Assembly: GCA_905182555.1 (NCBI GenBank)
Contig: CAJJBX010000014.1
Span: 1 to 46,256 of the forward strand
Direction of reading: 5' to 3'
From: an uncultured Ilumatobacter sp.
GTDB taxonomy: Bacteria; Actinomycetota; Acidimicrobiia; Acidimicrobiales; Ilumatobacteraceae
Length of the DNA: 46,256 nt
The position numbers and the translations under genes are program-made. The notes under the pieces are model-generated. The model did not search any database and had not been told where the DNA came from. It worked only from the letters and a program-made list of their open reading frames with translations. Positions 45,601-46,256 of this stretch are shown here, piece after piece (the first letter of the stretch is position 1; every line of letters starts with the position of its first letter).

Positions 45601-46256
45601 CACCGAACGAATCCACCGGACGATACGTGAATACCGCAGTTCCTTCGAACCCAATCATCGGCGAAAATTTCAGTGCGCCGAGGCCTGATGGCCCGAGGGT
45701 TTTGGTCACTTCTCCCAGGGCGGCTGCCGCATCAAACGAACCGACCTGTAACGGGTCACGGTCGGGATCGATGTCATTCAGCAACACGTCGATCACCACG
45801 GGGACGCCAGCGCCCGTCTCAGCATTGTCAGGTTCACCAACGGGCGGTTGGTTTGTTCCGTCGACCGGGATCAATTCAACGATGACATTCGCACGGGCCT
45901 CAGTGCCATCGCCGTCGGAGATCGTGTATGTGAACTTGTCGAAGCCGACGTAACCAGGCTCAGGATCGAAGATGACAGTGGATGCTGTGCCGATCTCGAC
46001 GGTGCCGTGGCCAGCAGCGCCGACTGCGACGACCGCGATTGCCTCACCATCGGGGTCATAGTCGTTCGCAGTCACCGGGATGGACACCGAACGGCCCGCT
46101 CGAGAAGTGACCGAATCGTCGATCGCCACTGGCGGGTCGTCGATCCCGTTGTTGTCCGGCTCGCGTTCTTGGGGTTCGCCTGCGGTCCCGCCGGCGTCGC
46201 CGCCTGCGCCATCACCGCCACCACCGACACCGTCACCGCCACCACCGACGACTCTG
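42692..46256 (-). CDS. Large secreted or surface protein with tandem cadherin-like/Ig-like (Big_9-type) repeats; partial at the right edge
   Basis: The frame is open to the window edge and gives more than 1180 residues. About twelve repeats of roughly 90-100 residues follow one another, most opening with PVAxxD and carrying a Ca2+-binding-type motif such as ANDSDPDGDPL, VNDEDPDGDRL or FNDSDADGDQL, and ending FTYTVDDG-like. Repeats near residues 770-860 are degenerate and contain Cys pairs. Upstream, at the edge, lies a Gly/Asp linker (GGGGDG repeats, 46200-46256). The C-terminus is Thr-rich (SPTTTTVEVTPTSTTTLPM) without LPXTG. It converges on the MoxR-DUF58-transglutaminase genes and probably is an extracellular adhesin or envelope protein. 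Confidence 0.88.
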   Translation of the reverse strand, partial: RVVGGGGDGVGGGGDGAGGDAGGTAGEPQEREPDNNGIDDPPVAIDDSVTSRAGRSVSIPVTANDYDPDGEAIAVVAVGAAGHGTVEIGTASTVIFDPEPGYVGFDKFTYTISDGDGTEARANVIVELIPVDGTNQPPVGEPDNAETGAGVPVVIDVLLNDIDPDRDPLQVGSFDAAAALGEVTKTLGPSGLGALKFSPMIGFEGTAVFTYRPVDSFGALGDDVNVSVEVASASDENRPPVARPDSVRLRRGVETVLPVLVNDEDPDGDRLSIDVAGALPEGLSVEVQGEQLAIIARAGSASSMPFEYSVDDGNGHVVLGSVLVEIIDDIEPNRRPVVVADAGTTVVGRSVVIEVLANDSDPDGDPLVVVEAIQPADGNGQVAVLSPDRVRFTPAPLDNESDAFVRFTYTVDDGNNHQVSGDVVIHVLPEPLPEPPFAQDDSTFTFVNEPVTIDVLRNDGDPSGERPQLVGAPGCAGGGRAVVTPDGQVRFTPPPDQSGAFRCTYEVSNSSGLRASASIIVSVREPLITNEPPDAVLDQLVVEVNETKSIDLTANDDDPDGDNSALTVVSSTAPSLGTAVRDGNQITFTAGEFAGVSTINYQVVDEEGAIALGSVSIRIIMPANVAPIAEPDSRVINGPGVPTQFDVLANDFDENEPTAALAVEGVALRSGDATVTQLDSLVTISPNPGFVGDIVAVYTIRDSGGLTASSQIVLTVLEPLNRPPVANDDTADLETGGSVISSVLFNDSDADGDQLTVTIIGGPDASLGSATAGGSSITFNANPGAVGTAVITYSLSDGELTDTAALRVTIRPCSESAPSAQDAFLSTGYQQAVAINLADFSASGAVTDVVGPATYDGSVYTPPSGENGNVVIDFAVVNSCDQRTTGQITIDVNQDPLAQAVTASVGRGAQREFPVPELASDDEALSISRSSGTPAWAAVESGRVVVAPPVGTPAATYNWSITVVDPGGLSAIVPMEITVTNVSPVANPDTVDVGASGASFDLVANDTDPDGENAALIISSMPLTMLFSNGEAGTITVSPNGRSVSLDPKDGRGTATFLYSVVDVDGARSNSTKVTVTGASVNTAPSARDQTIDVVSGSSTVVLLDVDDPDGDQLTVIVPIDDPDNIVTAVSGTTMTMTTTAPGTFQVSYRVTDGFGESRLATVTVRSESPTTTTVEVTPTSTTTLPM

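Noticed and set aside
43526..45953. Several plus-strand frames opposite the cadherin-like repeat protein
   Set aside because: They are mirror frames of a repetitive GC-rich gene, full of Ser/Thr/Arg and without domains.

Overview
The window looks like chromosome from a high-GC actinobacterium, most likely an Ilumatobacter-like member of the Acidimicrobiia. This is inferred from a SigR/RsrA thiol-stress pair, a rex-hemACD gene order, twin-arginine M23 peptidases, a DUF2510 protein, an ethylmalonyl-CoA mutase of actinobacterial type, and a secreted protein carrying the repeated 'PVNPARLLETR' domain, which I associate with marine actinobacteria. No rRNA, tRNA, CRISPR array or replication origin was recognised.

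Layout. 0-3.3 kb: minus-strand secreted reprolysin-like metalloprotease with at least three C-terminal repeat domains, broken by several frameshifts and cut by the left edge. 3.4-8.9 kb: alpha/beta hydrolase, MarR regulator, SigR/RsrA pair, membrane proteins, TilS, a phosphatase-like protein without its catalytic Cys, and a DUF2510/LURP-one protein. 8.9-13.9 kb: two TAT-exported M23 peptidases, then a plus-strand run of NAD-dependent epimerase, degenerate acyltransferase, alpha/beta hydrolase and FAD oxidoreductase. 14.0-25.0 kb: haem biosynthesis on the minus strand (rex-hemA-hemC-hemD, then hemB-hemL). These two blocks are separated by about 4 kb of accessory DNA: a DMT-transporter fragment, a nitroreductase-SRPBCC fusion, an AT-rich junction between two truncated genes, an HxlR regulator, a damaged RDD protein and a TnpB/IS605 relic. 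A Rex-box operator precedes rex. 25.1-33.7 kb: fatty-acyl-CoA ligase, a tiny membrane protein, 3-methyladenine glycosylase I, and a complete seven-gene Mrp (Mnh) cation/proton antiporter operon in order A to G with overlapping junctions. 33.7-38.4 kb: relic sulfurtransferase, 3-hydroxyacyl-CoA dehydrogenase, leucyl/phenylalanyl-tRNA-protein transferase and ethylmalonyl-CoA mutase. 38.4-46.3 kb: MoxR ATPase, DUF58 and transglutaminase-like genes converging on a large cadherin-like repeat surface protein that runs off the right edge.

Functional links. Rex should couple haem synthesis to NADH/NAD+ state, as in Streptomyces rex-hemACD. SigR and RsrA form a redox-sensing sigma/anti-sigma pair. Mrp fits a marine, sodium-rich lifestyle. 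MoxR, DUF58 and transglutaminase form a familiar actinobacterial envelope module, and the opposing repeat protein is a plausible partner.

Quality caveat. At least a dozen genes, including normally essential ones (hemA, hemL, mrpA, mrpD), carry one- or two-base frameshifts, often beside short G/C or A/T runs. Most are more likely sequencing or assembly errors than true pseudogenes. The TnpB relic, the DMT fragment and the internally deleted sulfurtransferase look like genuine decay.
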